Positions 19,601 to 29,788 of a stretch of DNA of 64,000 nt are shown in pieces; the stretch's first letter is position 1; every line of letters starts with the position of its first letter. The stretch covers positions 42,431,798 through 42,495,797 of the forward strand of contig CM059196.1 in the NCBI GenBank assembly GCA_030323885.1, written 5' to 3'. The notes below the pieces were generated by a model. The model was not told the origin of the DNA and made no database searches. It saw only the letters and a program-made list of their open reading frames with translations. The DNA is from Branchipolynoe longqiensis. Its lineage: Eukaryota > Annelida > Polychaeta > Phyllodocida > Polynoidae. A program made the translations under genes and the position numbers.

Positions 19601-21345
19601 GAGTGTGTGTCAAATATGAAATGATGGGGTGGGGGACCAGAAGTGAATATGTATTAGATATGAAACAACGGGGTGAAGGGGGGGGGGGACCAGAAGTGAA
19701 TATGTATTAGATATGAAACAATGGGGTGAGGGGGGGGGGACTGGAAGTGAATATGTATTAGATATGAAAGAATGGGGTGAGGGGGGGGACCGGAAGTGAA
19801 TATGTATTAGATATGAAACAATGGGGTGGGGGTGGGGGGGGACTGGAAGTGAATGTGTGTTAAATATGAATCGATGGGGTGGGGGGACTGGACAGTGGAA
19901 GGGAATACCTGCTAAATATTTAACAAAGGGGTGGCATACCGGAAATGAATGTGTGTTAAATATTAAATAATGGGGTGGGAGACCAGAAATGAATGTGTGT
20001 TAAATTATGAAACAATGGGGCGGGAGACCGGAAATGAATGTGTGCTAAATATGAAACACTGGAGTGGGATACCAGAAATGAACGTGGGCTAAATATGGAA
20101 CAATGGGGTGGGATACCGGAAATGAATTTGTGTTAAATATGAAACAATGGGGTGGGAGACCGGAAATGAATGTGTTCTAAATATGAAACGATGGAGTGAG
20201 ATACCGGAAATGAATGTGTGCTAAATATGAAACAATGGGGTGGGAGACCGGAAATGAATGTGTGCTAAATATGAAATAATGGGGCGGGAGACCAGAAATG
20301 AATGTGTGCTAAATATGGAACAATGGGGTGGGAGACCGGAAATGAATGTGTGTTAAATATGGAACAATGGAGTGAGATACCGGAAATGAATGTGTGTTAA
20401 ATATGAAACAATGGGGTGGGAGACCGGAAATGAATGTGTGTTAAATATGAAACAATGGGGTGGGAGACCGGAATTTAATGTGTGTTAAATATGAAACAAT
20501 GGGGCGGGAGACCGGAAATGAATGTGTGTTAAATATGAAACAATGGGGTGGGAGACCAGAAATGAATGTGTGCTAAATATGAAACAATGGGGTGGGAGAC
20601 CGGAAATGAATGTCTTCTAAATATGAAACAATGGAGTGAGATACCGGAAATGAATGTGTGCTAAATATGAAACAATGGGGTGGGAGACCAGAAATGAATG
20701 TGTGCTAAATATGAAACAATGGGGTGGGTGACCGGAAATGAATGTGTTCTAAATATGAAACAATGGAGTGAGATACCGGAAATGAACGTGTGCTAAATAT
20801 GAAACAATGGGGTGGGATAACAGAAATGAATGTGTGCTAAATATGAAACAATGGGCCGGGAGACCGGAAATGAATGTGTGTTAAATATGAAACAATGGGT
20901 GGGAGACCGGAAGTGAATGTGTGCTAAATATGAAACAATGGGGTGGGAGACCGGAAGTGAATGTGTGCTAAATATGAAACAATCGGTGGGAGACCGGAAG
21001 TGAATGTGTGCTAAATATGAAACAATGGGTGGGAGACCGGAAATGAATGTGTGCTAAATATGAAACAATGGGGTGGGAGACTGGAAATGAATATGTGCTA
21101 AATATGAAACAATGGGGTGGGTGACCGGGAATGAATGTGTGTTAAATATGAAATAATGGGGTGGGAGATCAGAAATGAATGTGTGTTAAATATGAAACAA
21201 TGGGGTGGGAGACCGGAAGTGAATGTGTGTTAAATATGAAACAATGGGTGGGATACCGGAAAATGTGTGTTAAATATGAAACAATGGGGCCGGAGACCGG
21301 AAATGAATGTGCGTTAACTATGAAACAATGGGGTGATGGATGAGG
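19600..21345. repeat. 44-bp minisatellite, about 39 copies, with higher-order variants
   Basis: The unit is GGGGTGGGAGACCGGAAATG, AATGTGTGCTAAATATGAAA, CAAT. A variant unit with GGAGTGAGATACC occurs near 20195, 20371, 20635 and 20767. These spacings are 176, 264 and 132 bp, exact multiples of 44, so the array grew partly by multi-unit duplication. Confidence 0.97.
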
Positions 21346-21469
21346 GGGGGGGGTCAAGCGTGGGGATAAGGCCAAATAAAATAAAATTGGTGATCCTCCT
21401 TTTGAAATAAAAATCAGAGTCGGGCGGGCCGTTTATATTTATATTTTTTACGTAGACGTAATACGGATC

Positions 21470-21592
21470 CAGACATGATGGTGAATGAGTCGAGCCTCCG
21501 CCTTCCGTTCTGGAAGGTTGTGGGATTCCAACTCCTGGGTTCGAACTCTGGCCGAGTCAAACGAAAGCATTCAACGTTGATACAAAAGTTGA
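21470..21592 (+). mobile_element. SINE-A head fragment
   Basis: GGTGAATGAGTCGAGCC (box A-like), CTGGGTTCGAACTC (box B) and GCCGAGTCAAAC match the SINE-A head and linker. Body and tail are missing. Confidence 0.6.
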
Positions 21593-21835
21593 ATTGCTGC
21601 TAGCCCGATACATTTTAAACTTCTTTTTTTTTCTTCTTTTTTTTAAATTCAGGGGCGGGCGATTTTTTTCAGGCACGGGCGGGGACGATCACCAATTTTT
21701 AAATGTGATTTGGCCTAATGCTTGTATTGCGCACCCACCACTGTCTGGACCCGTCACCCGAGCAGGCCACGACAGGCCATTAAAGGCGGCTCATTAGATT
21801 ATCGCCACAGCCTGCCTGGTGTTACTAGACAGGGG

Positions 21836-21925
21836 GGAGGGGGGGGGGGGGAGGGGGAGAGGGACGGGGAGGGGAGGGGGAGCGGGAGGGGGAGCGGGAG
21901 GGTGAGGGGGAAAGCAGGGGCGAGG
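21836..21925. repeat. poly-G and GGGGAGC-type purine tract
   Basis: G runs and GGGGGAGCGGGAGG blocks, with an apparent Gly/Arg frame. Confidence 0.9.
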
Positions 21926-22061
21926 AGAAGGTGGGAATTCCCCCTAGCTCTATCAGCCATCTGTCTGTGTTGTTCGGGGTGGAGGCATAAATAAGGTATC
22001 TTTTATAGAGGGATGGGTGGAAGGAGGAGGCTGCACTGAAAGGCTGTAGAGCCAGGACCTT

Positions 22062-22252
22062 TTACTGTTTAATAGTTCTAGTTGTATCATTCCTGCTTTC
22101 AACTATTTATACTGCTTTATAGTTCTAGTTGTATCCTTCCTGCTTTCAACCACTTTTACTGTTTTATAGTTCAAGTTGTATCCTTCCTGCTTTCAACCAC
22201 TTTTACTGTTTTATAGTTCTAGTTGTATCCTTCCTGCTTTCAACCACTTAGC
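22062..22252. repeat. 47-bp minisatellite, four copies
   Basis: The unit is TTTTATAGTTCTAGTTGTAT, CCTTCCTGCTTTCAACCACT, TTTACTG. The last two copies are nearly identical and the first is the most diverged. Confidence 0.95.
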
Positions 22253-22288
22253 AATAAGGGCTAAGTGGTCGTCCTGGTGGCAAGGGTT

Positions 22289-22406
22289 TGGGTTTGCTTG
22301 GTTGGTTCTTCGATTTGTATGTCCTAGCAACGTATATGGCCATATTAAGACGTGTACTGAATTGTATCAGTGTGCACTCATGCAGACTTCATAGTGCTGC
22401 CCCTTT
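22289..22406 (-). mobile_element. SINE-A, 3' portion only
   Basis: The tail TGTATGTCCTAGCAACGTAT runs into the body as far as AGTGCTGCCCC and is then replaced by the tail of the next copy. Confidence 0.8.
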
Positions 22407-22407
22407 G

Positions 22408-22725
22408 GTTCTGTTTGTTTTTGTTTAACGTCATAGCAACATCTAAGGTAATATCACTTGTGACAGTGCGCCTTCATGTTGACTTTATAATGCTGTCCCA
22501 TTGGGAGACCAGGCCGCCGTCATGATGACCCTATTTCCCACTCAGTCACATTATCCTGATGCAGAGCTACCCAGTGCTTGCCCTATCCTAGTAATGCCGA
22601 GGCCCAGGCTAGATAGCAACATGCATCACTTTCTATGTCATAGGCTTGACTAGACCGGAAGTAGAACTCCTGACCTTCCGCACGTGAAGCATGCGCTCTA
22701 CCGATTAGGCCACCATATCTGGTGG
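22408..22725 (-). mobile_element. SINE-A, near full length, type-ii head
   Basis: The tail GTTTAACGTCATAGCAACAT is at 22425. The head at the right reads, on the reverse strand, GGTGGCCTAATCGGTAGAGC with box B AGGTCAGGAGTTCTACTTCC, quite unlike the type-i head. Part of the body after the tail is deleted. Confidence 0.88.
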
Positions 22726-22780
22726 CAAGTGTTTTGGTGAGCGCAGTCATGTATGCTGGTGATTGTATGTGAAAGTGGTT

Positions 22781-22892
22781 TATTGTTTGTATGTTCGGTA
22801 TTTACGTCCTAGCAACATTTAAGGTTACATCAGGACGGGCACAAACCTTTGACACTGCTGCCCCACTGGGAAACCAGGTCGCGGCATGACCG
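22781..22892 (-). mobile_element. SINE-A, 3' portion only
   Basis: ATTTACGTCCTAGCAACATT to GCATGACCGAACC, ending without the upstream body. Confidence 0.8.
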
Positions 22893-23290
22893 AACCGACC
22901 CCTCTCGCCACAGTCCCCTCCCCTACACCCCCCCCCCCCCGCACACACACACACTTCCCTTCCTGGTGTTTGTGCCAGTGTGTGGTATTCTAATTGTGAT
23001 ATCCCAGAGATTATTCATGAGGATTCCTCTAATCCAGATATTTAACTGAGTTGGCCACCTCATGTGGTCACCGTTCTACCAACTAATCACTGCCACAACC
23101 ATTACTGATAAAATCACTAATAAGTTGTCTTTTTAAACCACCCCAACATCCAACAAGATGCTCTTAATATGAGTACATTATTTGGCCAAATTGCGAAATC
23201 TTTGTAGAAGTGTTACATCCACAAACTGCAGGAGGGAATGTTCAAATTTCCAGAGTTCGCGCAATCCGATGGTTGCCCTGTTACTGAGTG
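22893..23290. other. no gene recognised
   Basis: C-run and CA-rich start, then ordinary sequence with no repeat or coding signal. Confidence 0.4.
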
Positions 23291-23893
23291 AGCGACAAGG
23301 GGTTTTATATCCTAGAAACAGCTAAAGTCATATCAGAGACGATCACCAATCTGTGACAGTATGAAGTGCTTTTGGCTTTACTAGTGCTGCGTGACTTGAA
23401 TACTGTGCTACCAACGTCATAGCACTTGATATATACCCAACGCAGTCACATTATCCTGCGATTGACCAAACCGGTCGCTACTCTATCCTATTAAAGTTGC
23501 ACAGTCCGATGGTTTTGAGTTTCTCTCTTTTTCTGAGATAAGCATATTAGGTTGATCATTATAATCTACCTCAGTTTAGTTTGAAGTAACTTTTATTTTA
23601 AATGGCAAACTTTTGAGATATTTAAAGTGCAAATGTGCTAAATTAATTTTGGCATGCTTGCCAAAACTCTAACTTCTGCAGTAACATGTTATATTCAATT
23701 GCCTCATTATTCCCTTCTATATAACGACAAATGTTTAATAAGTGCACCAGTATCTAAGTTAGATATGTGGAATGAAATCTGGATAATTGTTTTTGTTTTG
23801 AAAATTTGATGTTGTCATCGGACTATGCAGCTTTAATACCGGGGGCCAGACTAGGGAGCGACGAATATCAAATTGGTAAATAATTAAATCCTT
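23291..23893 (-). mobile_element. SINE-A split by MITE-T at a TTAA
   Basis: Parts 23291-23490 and 23837-23893. Across the MITE, the empty site reads CTATCCTATTAATACCGGGG, matching the SINE-A body (CTATCCTAATAATGCCGAG in other copies). The MITE therefore inserted into a TTAA present in this copy. Confidence 0.9.
23491..23836 (+). mobile_element. MITE-T, full length, inserted in SINE-A
   Basis: TTAAAGTTGCACAGTCCGAT at left and ATCGGACTATGCAGCTTTAA at right, ~346 bp including both TTAA. Confidence 0.95.
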
Positions 23894-24062
23894 GGGGTTT
23901 TACGTCCTGGCAACATCTAAGGATATCAAGACGGGCACTGACATGCGATAGTGTGCCAAGTAGCAATTATGTAAGCCTTTGGCTTGCTCTTGCCGGAGAT
24001 TGATCCCATGACCTCCCGTAGGGGAGGTGAATGCTGTACTTATTAGGCCATTCCGTCCCAGT
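23893..24062 (-). mobile_element. SINE-A with large internal deletion
   Basis: The tail GTTTTACGTCCTGGCAACAT is followed after ~60 bp by a tRNA-like head (TGATCCCATGACCTCCCG), so most of the body is missing. Confidence 0.75.
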
Positions 24063-24069
24063 GCGCCTC

Positions 24070-24260
24070 AGGGCGCGGTGCCTGAATCGATAGAGCGCGA
24101 GTCTCACCTGCTGGAGATCAGGAGTTCGGTTCGCGGTCGAGTCAAACCAGTGACTTATATACAATTAATACTTGTCACTTCCTATCCTGGCGCTCGGCAT
24201 AAATAGGATAGTGTAAGGACTGGATAGCTTAGTGGCAGGATAGTGTGACTGGTGTAGGGA
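24070..24260 (+). mobile_element. SINE-A 5' half, type-ii-like head
   Basis: CGCGGTGCCTGAATCGATAG (box A region) and CAGGAGTTCGGTTCGCGGTC (box B region) precede the standard linker GTCAAACCAGTGACTTA. The copy stops after GATAGTGTGACTGG. Confidence 0.85.
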
Positions 24261-24302
24261 TGTTGACATGAAACTGTCACATCACCTGACCACACAAGGT
24301 GG

Positions 24303-24471
24303 GTTTGGTTGTGTTGGGAGTTTTACGTCCTAGCAACATCTACGGCCATTTCAGGACGGGTACCGGCTTGTGACAATGCAGAATAATGTCAACTTTATAG
24401 TGCTGTCCCACTGGGAGATCAGGTCACCGGAACAATTACTTGATATCCCACTCACTCACATTATCATGAGA
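24303..24471 (-). mobile_element. SINE-A, 3' half
   Basis: GTTTTACGTCCTAGCAACAT through TCACTCACATTATCATGAG, then joined to a MITE-T fragment. Confidence 0.85.
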
Positions 24472-24549
24472 TTGCTATGTAACATCAAATCTGGGTTAGT
24501 GTTTTGGTTTTAAGAACATTTGTGTTTTTAGCGGATTGTGCAGCTTTAA
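24472..24549 (+). repeat. MITE-T right-end fragment
   Basis: AACATCAAATCTGGGTTAGT, then GCGGATTGTGCAGCTTTAA at the terminus. Confidence 0.7.
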
Positions 24550-24573
24550 CATTCCTTATATGCGGCATTATAG

Positions 24574-24893
24574 TGTAGTGGTCTGCACTGACCTCTCAGA
24601 CAAGGAGTCCCATAGACAGGTAGGTGTGGGTAGTGTGTTGATATCAGGGAGCCTAGGTGGTGTAATGATTAGCACACTGGCCTGGAATGCATAGAGATGT
24701 GGGTTTGAGTCCCACTCTAGGTGCAATTTTCCCATTTTCATCACCCCCCCATGACACTGGTTGCCATGACCATGATCCTGTACAAGATATGTGCTGTATA
24801 GTTGGTGAACCTACCCTGTGGATGTATGTAAGTGTGTTGCCTGTATGTATGTAATTGTAAGTATTAAAAGACTTACAATTCCAGGGGGACGAG
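24574..24893 (+). mobile_element. SINE-B copy 1, tRNA-related, 320 bp
   Basis: Starts TGTAGTGGTCTGCACTGACC. A tRNA-like segment lies at about 24651-24727 (GGTGGTGTAATGATTAGCAC as box A, GTGGGTTTGAGTCCCAC as T arm). The ends of that segment (GCCTAGG / CTCTAGG) can pair as an acceptor stem, but the anticodon arm does not fold, so this is not a working tRNA gene. The tail ends near GACTTACAATTCCAGG. Confidence 0.7.
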
Positions 24894-25078
24894 TGTAGTG
24901 GTCTGCATTGACTTCTCAGGCAAGGAGCCACATAGACAGGTAGGCTTGGGAAGTGTGGTGATATCAGGGAGCCTAGGTGGTGTAATGGTTAGCACACTGG
25001 CCCGGAATGCAAAGCGATGTGGGTTCGAGTCCCGCTCTAGGCGCAATATTTCCCATTTTCATCACCTCCAAGACAATA
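24894..25078 (+). mobile_element. SINE-B copy 2, truncated, in direct tandem
   Basis: Repeats the start TGTAGTGGTCTGCATTGAC and the tRNA-like part with a better box B (GGGTTCGAGTCCCGC). It breaks off after TTTTCATCACC into MITE-T sequence. Confidence 0.75.
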
Positions 25079-25172
25079 TTTTCAATAAGCGCATCAATAT
25101 CGGAGTTGGATATCTAGGCAAGTGCCTTTGGGTTGGACAAGATTCTGGTTTCATCTGATTATGTAACGTAAT
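25079..25172 (+). repeat. MITE-T right-end fragment
   Basis: AATAAGCGCATCAATATCGG, GTTGGATATCTAGGC, then TTTCATCTGATTATGTAACG as a decayed terminus. Confidence 0.55.
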
Positions 25173-25309
25173 TATTATTGGGTTTTAAATGTGATTACAC
25201 TGAAGCAAACCGCAGTTTCTTGTATTATCGGCACTGTTGCATAGTGCCTATTCAGCCCCCTTTGCCTTCAGACCAGTGTTAACCCACTGGTAGAGAGGAC
25301 CAGTGTAGC

Positions 25310-25433
25310 GGCGCGTCCCAGCCAGAGTCCTGATCATCCTGAAATGGGGGTGCGCCCCAGTTCCCAGAATCCCTCACACCGGAAGTGACTTTGATCATGC
25401 GCAGTCGGGATCGTCTTCAGCTGGAGGTGGCGG
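25310..25433 (+). promoter_or_regulatory. promoter-like sequence upstream of a possible exon
   Basis: Contains CACCGGAAGTGAC (ETS) and TCATGCGCAGTC (NRF1-like) within ~25 bp, in CpG-rich sequence, just ahead of the ATG at 25434. The pairing is typical of TATA-less promoters. Confidence 0.3.
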
Positions 25434-25617
25434 ATGTGTAGCGAGGAGTGGTGGGGAGGGGTGGCTGTGCTGGTGGTGGTTGGAGCTGTGCACGTGGGTG
25501 GGGGTAAAGGTAAAAATTACCCCACCATCCCACAAATTGTGGAAAGAAAAAGAAAATGCCCCAAAACGCAATATTTAGATCAAATGCTTTCAAAGAAGGA
25601 TGCGGAATGCACTTCCG
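25434..25617 (+). CDS. possible first coding exon, hypothetical protein
   Basis: An open frame from ATG 25434 runs to a consensus splice donor (CCG|GTAAGT) at 25617/25618; the in-frame stop lies just inside the putative intron. The last third reads like real protein: NYPTIPQIVERKRKCPK then TQYLDQMLSKKDAECTS, charged and with varied codons, whereas the first 25 codons are Gly/Val-rich and may be leader or artefact. A promoter-like patch lies directly upstream. I do not recognise a family and see no second exon in the following kilobase. It could instead be part of a transposon, so the call rests on donor, promoter context and composition. Confidence 0.28.
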
Positions 25618-25639
25618 GTAAGTAAATTACCATAATTAC

Positions 25640-26213
25640 CTGGCATCCTTTGGGCGCGTCGTCTACAAAGAACTCACATCACTGCCTACACTAAAGTGAA
25701 TTACGGATTGTTAGTAGCACGGACTCCCCCCCCCCCCCCCCACACACACACTTCTCGTAGGTTCTCGGGGTTGCTACGAGATGGACGAGATTTGCGCGCG
25801 CATCAAGAGATCTTAGGATGTGGAGGGTAATCTCGTTCTGAGTCTGGGTAGGGCATATGTGGGGGCTTGTCTCCCTTACATGGGCAATTTAATTGCGATA
25901 TTATCACCCTGGGGGAGGGAGGCGGGAGGAGTGCAGCGTTGTGTGGGTTTTACTCGGGTCGTGATTGATTATTCAAATCAAAGCGAATTTAATATCGAAA
26001 CACACAAATCGCATCAGTCCAAAAGCAGGCTGGCTTTCATCCTAACGAAATTAATCACCATTTTTGTCATATGTGCAATTGACTAAATAAATAAATAAAT
26101 AAAGACATAAATAAATAATCTCTTAAAAGTAGAAAAAGCACCCAGCTGATTGGTTGTTAGGACACGCCAGACAGGTGAGTAGTCAATAGTTCCTATCACC
26201 GAGACTTAAGCTA
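25640..26213. other. no gene recognised
   Basis: Contains a C-run with CA repeat near 25727-25750 and an AAAT-type stretch near 26085-26120. The 88-codon frame at 25820 has no recognisable domain. Confidence 0.4.
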
Positions 26214-26219
26214 AGATTC

Positions 26220-26322
26220 CTTATACGCGGTATGCGGCATGCGAATGCGAATGCGGGATGCGGCATACAAATGGGTTGATTCCACCCATGCGGCATGCGG
26301 CATGCAGCATGCAGCGATTTGG
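26220..26322. repeat. GCGGCATGC-type short repeat with inverted layout
   Basis: GCGGTATGCGGCATGCGAAT and ATGCGGCATGCGGCATGCAG flank GGGTTGATTCCACCC, giving a partly palindromic block of SphI-like GCATGC units. Confidence 0.7.
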
Positions 26323-26424
26323 TTCATCTTTACAGTAACAACTTTAATTATATTCATATAAAATTGTGTGAAGCCGGAACTCGCCCCTTGTTCAAAATGT
26401 GTGTCCTGGGGAGCTCTTTAGTAT

Positions 26425-26579
26425 GAATCGTTACAGTAACAGATTCGATTAAGTTGACTTAGTATTCCCAATAGCTTAATAAGTACACCAGTATCTACAT
26501 TTGATATGCATAATTAAATCTAGATAAGTGTCTTGGTTGTACCAAATATGATGCTTTTATCGGGGTGTGCAGCTTTAAC
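26425..26579 (+). repeat. MITE-T right half
   Basis: CAGTAACAGATTCGATTAAG, TTAATAAGTACACCAGTATC, then CGGGGTGTGCAGCTTTAA at the end. Confidence 0.75.
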
Positions 26580-26699
26580 CGTCTCGTCATGTACCAGAAA
26601 GGAACCTGGCAATTAGGCCGTAAGAGGACAGAGGCAGCGCTACAAACAGCAGCAATATCATACTGGACGACGCCAAGTGCCAGCACCCATCCTCTAAGT

Positions 26700-26990
26700 G
26701 GACGCGAGGGGAGACGGAAACCGCGCGCGGGGAGGAGGGAGGGAGGGGTAGGAGGGGGAAGGGAGGAGGGGAAAGGGATGAGGGGGAAGGGGAAGGATAA
26801 GGGGGCGGAGGGGGAGGGCGAGCGGGAGGGAGGGGGGAGAAGGGAGGAGAAGGGAGGGGAGGGAGGGTGAGGAGGAGGGGTGAGGAAGAGGGATGAGGAA
26901 GAGGGGTGAGGAGGAGAGGAGAGGGAGTGGGGAGGGGCAGGATGAGGGGTAGGGAAGAGGAGGGTAAGGGGTGGGGGGGGGGGGGGTCCA
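26700..26990. repeat. purine-rich tract (GGGAGGGG type)
   Basis: Almost only G and A on the + strand. Pro/Ser frames on the reverse strand follow the composition. Confidence 0.93.
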
Positions 26991-27084
26991 GCGTCAACCA
27001 GAATTGGCATGATATCGATATTGGCACAATTGGCATCTCACGGTCTGTGTTGCCTTATGGACCTAGGTCTTGCCATTAGTGATC

Positions 27085-27753
27085 TGTCAAATGTTGTGAG
27101 ACAGAGACAGAGCGGTACAGATACTGGCATAAAGAGATAGACATATACACATATAGGCAGATGGACACAGGTAGACATATACGTATACAGACAGATATTA
27201 TATACATATATGTGGATAGATAAAGGCAGATAGACTGAGAGCGGCGGAGGGCAGAGGGGGTACATGGTGGGAGAGACATCGGGAGACAGATACGGGTCAG
27301 AGACAGAGGGAGATACAAAGAGATAGACATAAATACATAGACAGATAGCGCCAGAAAAGACAATAGACAGGGAGTGACAGTGAGTAACAAGAGAGACATA
27401 CGCAAGAGATATGAGGGGACAAGGGAGACAGTCAGGGGGACAACATAGACAAAAGACAATAAAGTGAGATACAAAGAGACAACAGAGACATGGGAGAGAA
27501 GGGGCCAAGAGAGAGAGAGAGACACGAGAGACAAGCAATGAGATAGATGAGAGAGACAATATAGGGCTAATAGAGAAAATGTATGAAACAATAGAGACAC
27601 AAAAGAGAATGGTGAAGAGACATAGGATTCAATGGAGAGATAGACCGAGATAAGAGAGACATGCAGAAACAAAAGAGACAAAGAAATGAGAGACATAAGA
27701 GAGTTAATAGAGACACGGGAGATACAGACAAACAAGAAAAATAGATATAGATA
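27085..27753. repeat. AGAGACATA-type purine repeat, left part
   Basis: Irregular AGAGACA, GATAGACATA and GGGAGACA units. The reverse-strand 245-codon frame is Ser/Leu/Val-rich with a six- to nine-residue rhythm and is a repeat artefact. Confidence 0.9.
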
Positions 27754-28091
27754 TGTAGTAGTCCAGACATGAGCTCCACCACCATACAGTGGCAGCAAGG
27801 ACTGCTCCGCCACCCTTGCAGTTTACTGCATTAGGTGGAGTTATGGTAGCCGCCGGGCAGTGCCGCGACAGGGCTGCCATCTCCTGCGTGAAGCTAGCGT
27901 AACCTCCCCCCACTGTGGAAGTTGACAGGGGACCTGTCAGGGCAGAGGTGGGTCACTTGATCGTGGATGCCGCAGTGAGCGGCAGACAAATAAAGACGTG
28001 TAAGAAGCAAGCGTACTCTTTCTCCTGCTTGGTTGGGGGTTCTATCGCGTGAGGGTCAAGTTCCAAAGTCCAACAAAGAGGCCCCATCACA
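27754..28091. mobile_element. LTR-like element copy 1 (338 bp), inserted in the AGAGACA repeat
   Basis: Begins TGTAGTAGTCCAGACATGAG and ends CCCCATCACA, so it has TG...CA ends. It contains an AATAAA signal followed by AAGCGTACT. The AGAGACA array resumes right after it, which fixes the boundaries. A second copy is at 38918-39261. Solo LTR is the simplest reading; no internal retroelement genes are present. Confidence 0.6.
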
Positions 28092-28225
28092 GACACAAGG
28101 GAGAGAAAAACAGAGACATAGGAGACATAGGAGCGAGAGATGGTGACCCAATAGAAACATAGACGAGTGACAGAGCAACAATAGACACATGAGAGAGACA
28201 AACAGACAACAGAGACAGTAAGTGG
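28092..28225. repeat. AGAGACATA-type purine repeat, right part
   Basis: Same unit type as 27085-27753, separated from it by the LTR-like insertion. Confidence 0.88.
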
Positions 28226-28289
28226 TTACTTGGCAACCATTGCTGCCAGCAGGGCGGCGATGCTTATGTAAGTAGTATAACCAAAGTGG

Positions 28290-28500
28290 GTGCATTGTCT
28301 CCGAGCGACGGCTGCGTCACGTGAGCACTGTAGGTGCGCAGTGCGGCTGCGCGGCCGGCAGTGCGCGGTGCCGGTGTGCATGACAGCCGGCCGGCTCAGT
28401 GCGCCTGCGCGGGCTCAGAGAGAGTTTAGATTCTACTGGCATCCTTTCATTCCTCGCACCAGAGCGAGTAATGCCGCGCACATAAGCGCGCATGGGCAAA
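28290..28500. promoter_or_regulatory. CpG-rich patch with NRF1-like sites
   Basis: Dense CpG with TGCGCAGTGCGG, GCGCCTGCGC, GCGCGCATGGGC and TCACGTGAG motifs. It could be a CpG-island promoter. Frames on both strands are Arg/Ala-rich with no domain. Confidence 0.3.
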
Positions 28501-28549
28501 TAAACCCCATTAGCCACCTTTCAGTGCAGGCTCACTCGGACCCTACCAG

Positions 28550-28895
28550 ACTGGGTTGGTTGGTTTGTTGTTGTATTTTTAGGTCCTGGCAACATCCAAG
28601 GTCATATCAGGACGGGTACCGACTTGTGGCAGTGTGCACTCATGGTGACTTTATAGTGCCGAATCACTGGGCGATCAGGCCGCCAATACCATGACCTGAT
28701 ATCCCATTGAGTCACATTATCCTGGCAATGAGCCAACCAGTCCTTGTCCTATCCTAATAATGCCGAGAGACTGGCTAGAAAGCGACAAGCATACATTATT
28801 ATGTCATTGGTTTGACTCCCGTGGGTTCGAATCCCACGATCTACTAAAACGGGAGACAGACGCTCAACCCATACCACTACTGTGTCACCTCCCCT
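28550..28895 (-). mobile_element. SINE-A, near full length, type-i head
   Basis: The tail TTTTTAGGTCCTGGCAACAT is at left, and the head contains GTGGGTTCGAATCCCACGAT. On the reverse strand the head reads GAGCGTCTGTCTCCCG, as in type i, although box B has become part of a longer palindrome. Confidence 0.9.
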
Positions 28896-28929
28896 CCCCC
28901 CCCCACCCCCCATGATCTGTGAACCCCGG

Positions 28930-29375
28930 CCTCAGCCACACACGAACATACACCCACACATATATATCACATAAACACACATACCGTACCCACACACCAC
29001 CATAAAACAACACATATACTAAATAAACACAATGAGAGTGAGTGTGGGTGTTACCATTGTTAATGCTGGTATGGGGCGTTGTGTGGTGGTGAATAAAAGT
29101 GAGGGTGTGGTGGTGTGTCTTGGTATTGTTATTATGGGGTGTGGGTATGGGCGGGGGTATTATTAATGGTATCGGGAGGTGCGTGGCGCATGGGTGGAAA
29201 TGGGTGTGGGTCTTGTTGATATGTCTGGTATAAGCCGTTCTGTGGTGGTGAATGCAAATGTGCGCGTGGGTGTGGGTGTGGGTGTGGGTGTGGGTACGGG
29301 TGTACGTGTGCTTCTTGGCCGTGGGTATTAGTGCTGTGGGTGTAGAGGTGGGTCTGGGTATGTAGGTGTGTTTGC
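28930..29375. repeat. CA/GTGGGT microsatellite region
   Basis: Left part ACACATA/CACACC-rich on the + strand, right part GTGGGTGTGGGTGTGGGT. The reverse-strand Thr/His-rich frame is a by-product. Confidence 0.85.
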
Positions 29376-29788
29376 TTGTGGGTGCTGCTGGCTCGTGGTA
29401 GCGGAAGGACCAGAAGGCCATGCAAGCACCAACAAAATGGCGGGCATCAATTGGCAGTCACAATGAGCGGCGCTGGGGTGGGCAGAAGGAGGGGATTGAT
29501 AGCGGACTCACCCGCCAGAGGCCACCCTGGGCCGGCCTGTATACAACATCCCTCCCCCACCCTTCCCAAGCGCCCTCCCCCCCTCCCCCCACCCCCCCTC
29601 GCATACAACTATACACTGCCACGAGCAGAGCTTACACTGAGGTGCATACAACACCCCCCCCCCCCCCACACACACACACACACACAAACACTTCCGCCAC
29701 CAGCAGTAGAGACCTTTGCAAACAATCAGCGTCACTGCGCATGTGTCGAATAGAGACCGGTTCACTAAAAGGTCAGCGATTATCTGCT
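29376..29788. other. no gene recognised; C-run and CA repeat
   Basis: Includes CCCCTCCCC and a C-run plus CA repeat near 29650-29690. Several overlapping Pro-rich frames follow the composition. Confidence 0.4.

Noticed and set aside
18880..21345. Centromeric satellite
   Set aside because: Only 2.4 kb, G-rich, with units far shorter than typical centromeric monomers; called a minisatellite.
24961..25045. Functional tRNA gene
   Set aside because: Boxes A and B and an acceptor-like stem are present, but the anticodon arm does not pair and a second mutated copy is adjacent; it is part of SINE-B.
27038..27813. 173- and 245-codon Ser/Leu/Val-rich frames
   Set aside because: Repeat rhythm from AGAGACATA units; no real membrane protein pattern.
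29250..29340. Telomere-like GTGTGGGT repeat
   Set aside because: Not the TTAGGG of animals; one of many G/T microsatellites in the region, short and imperfect.
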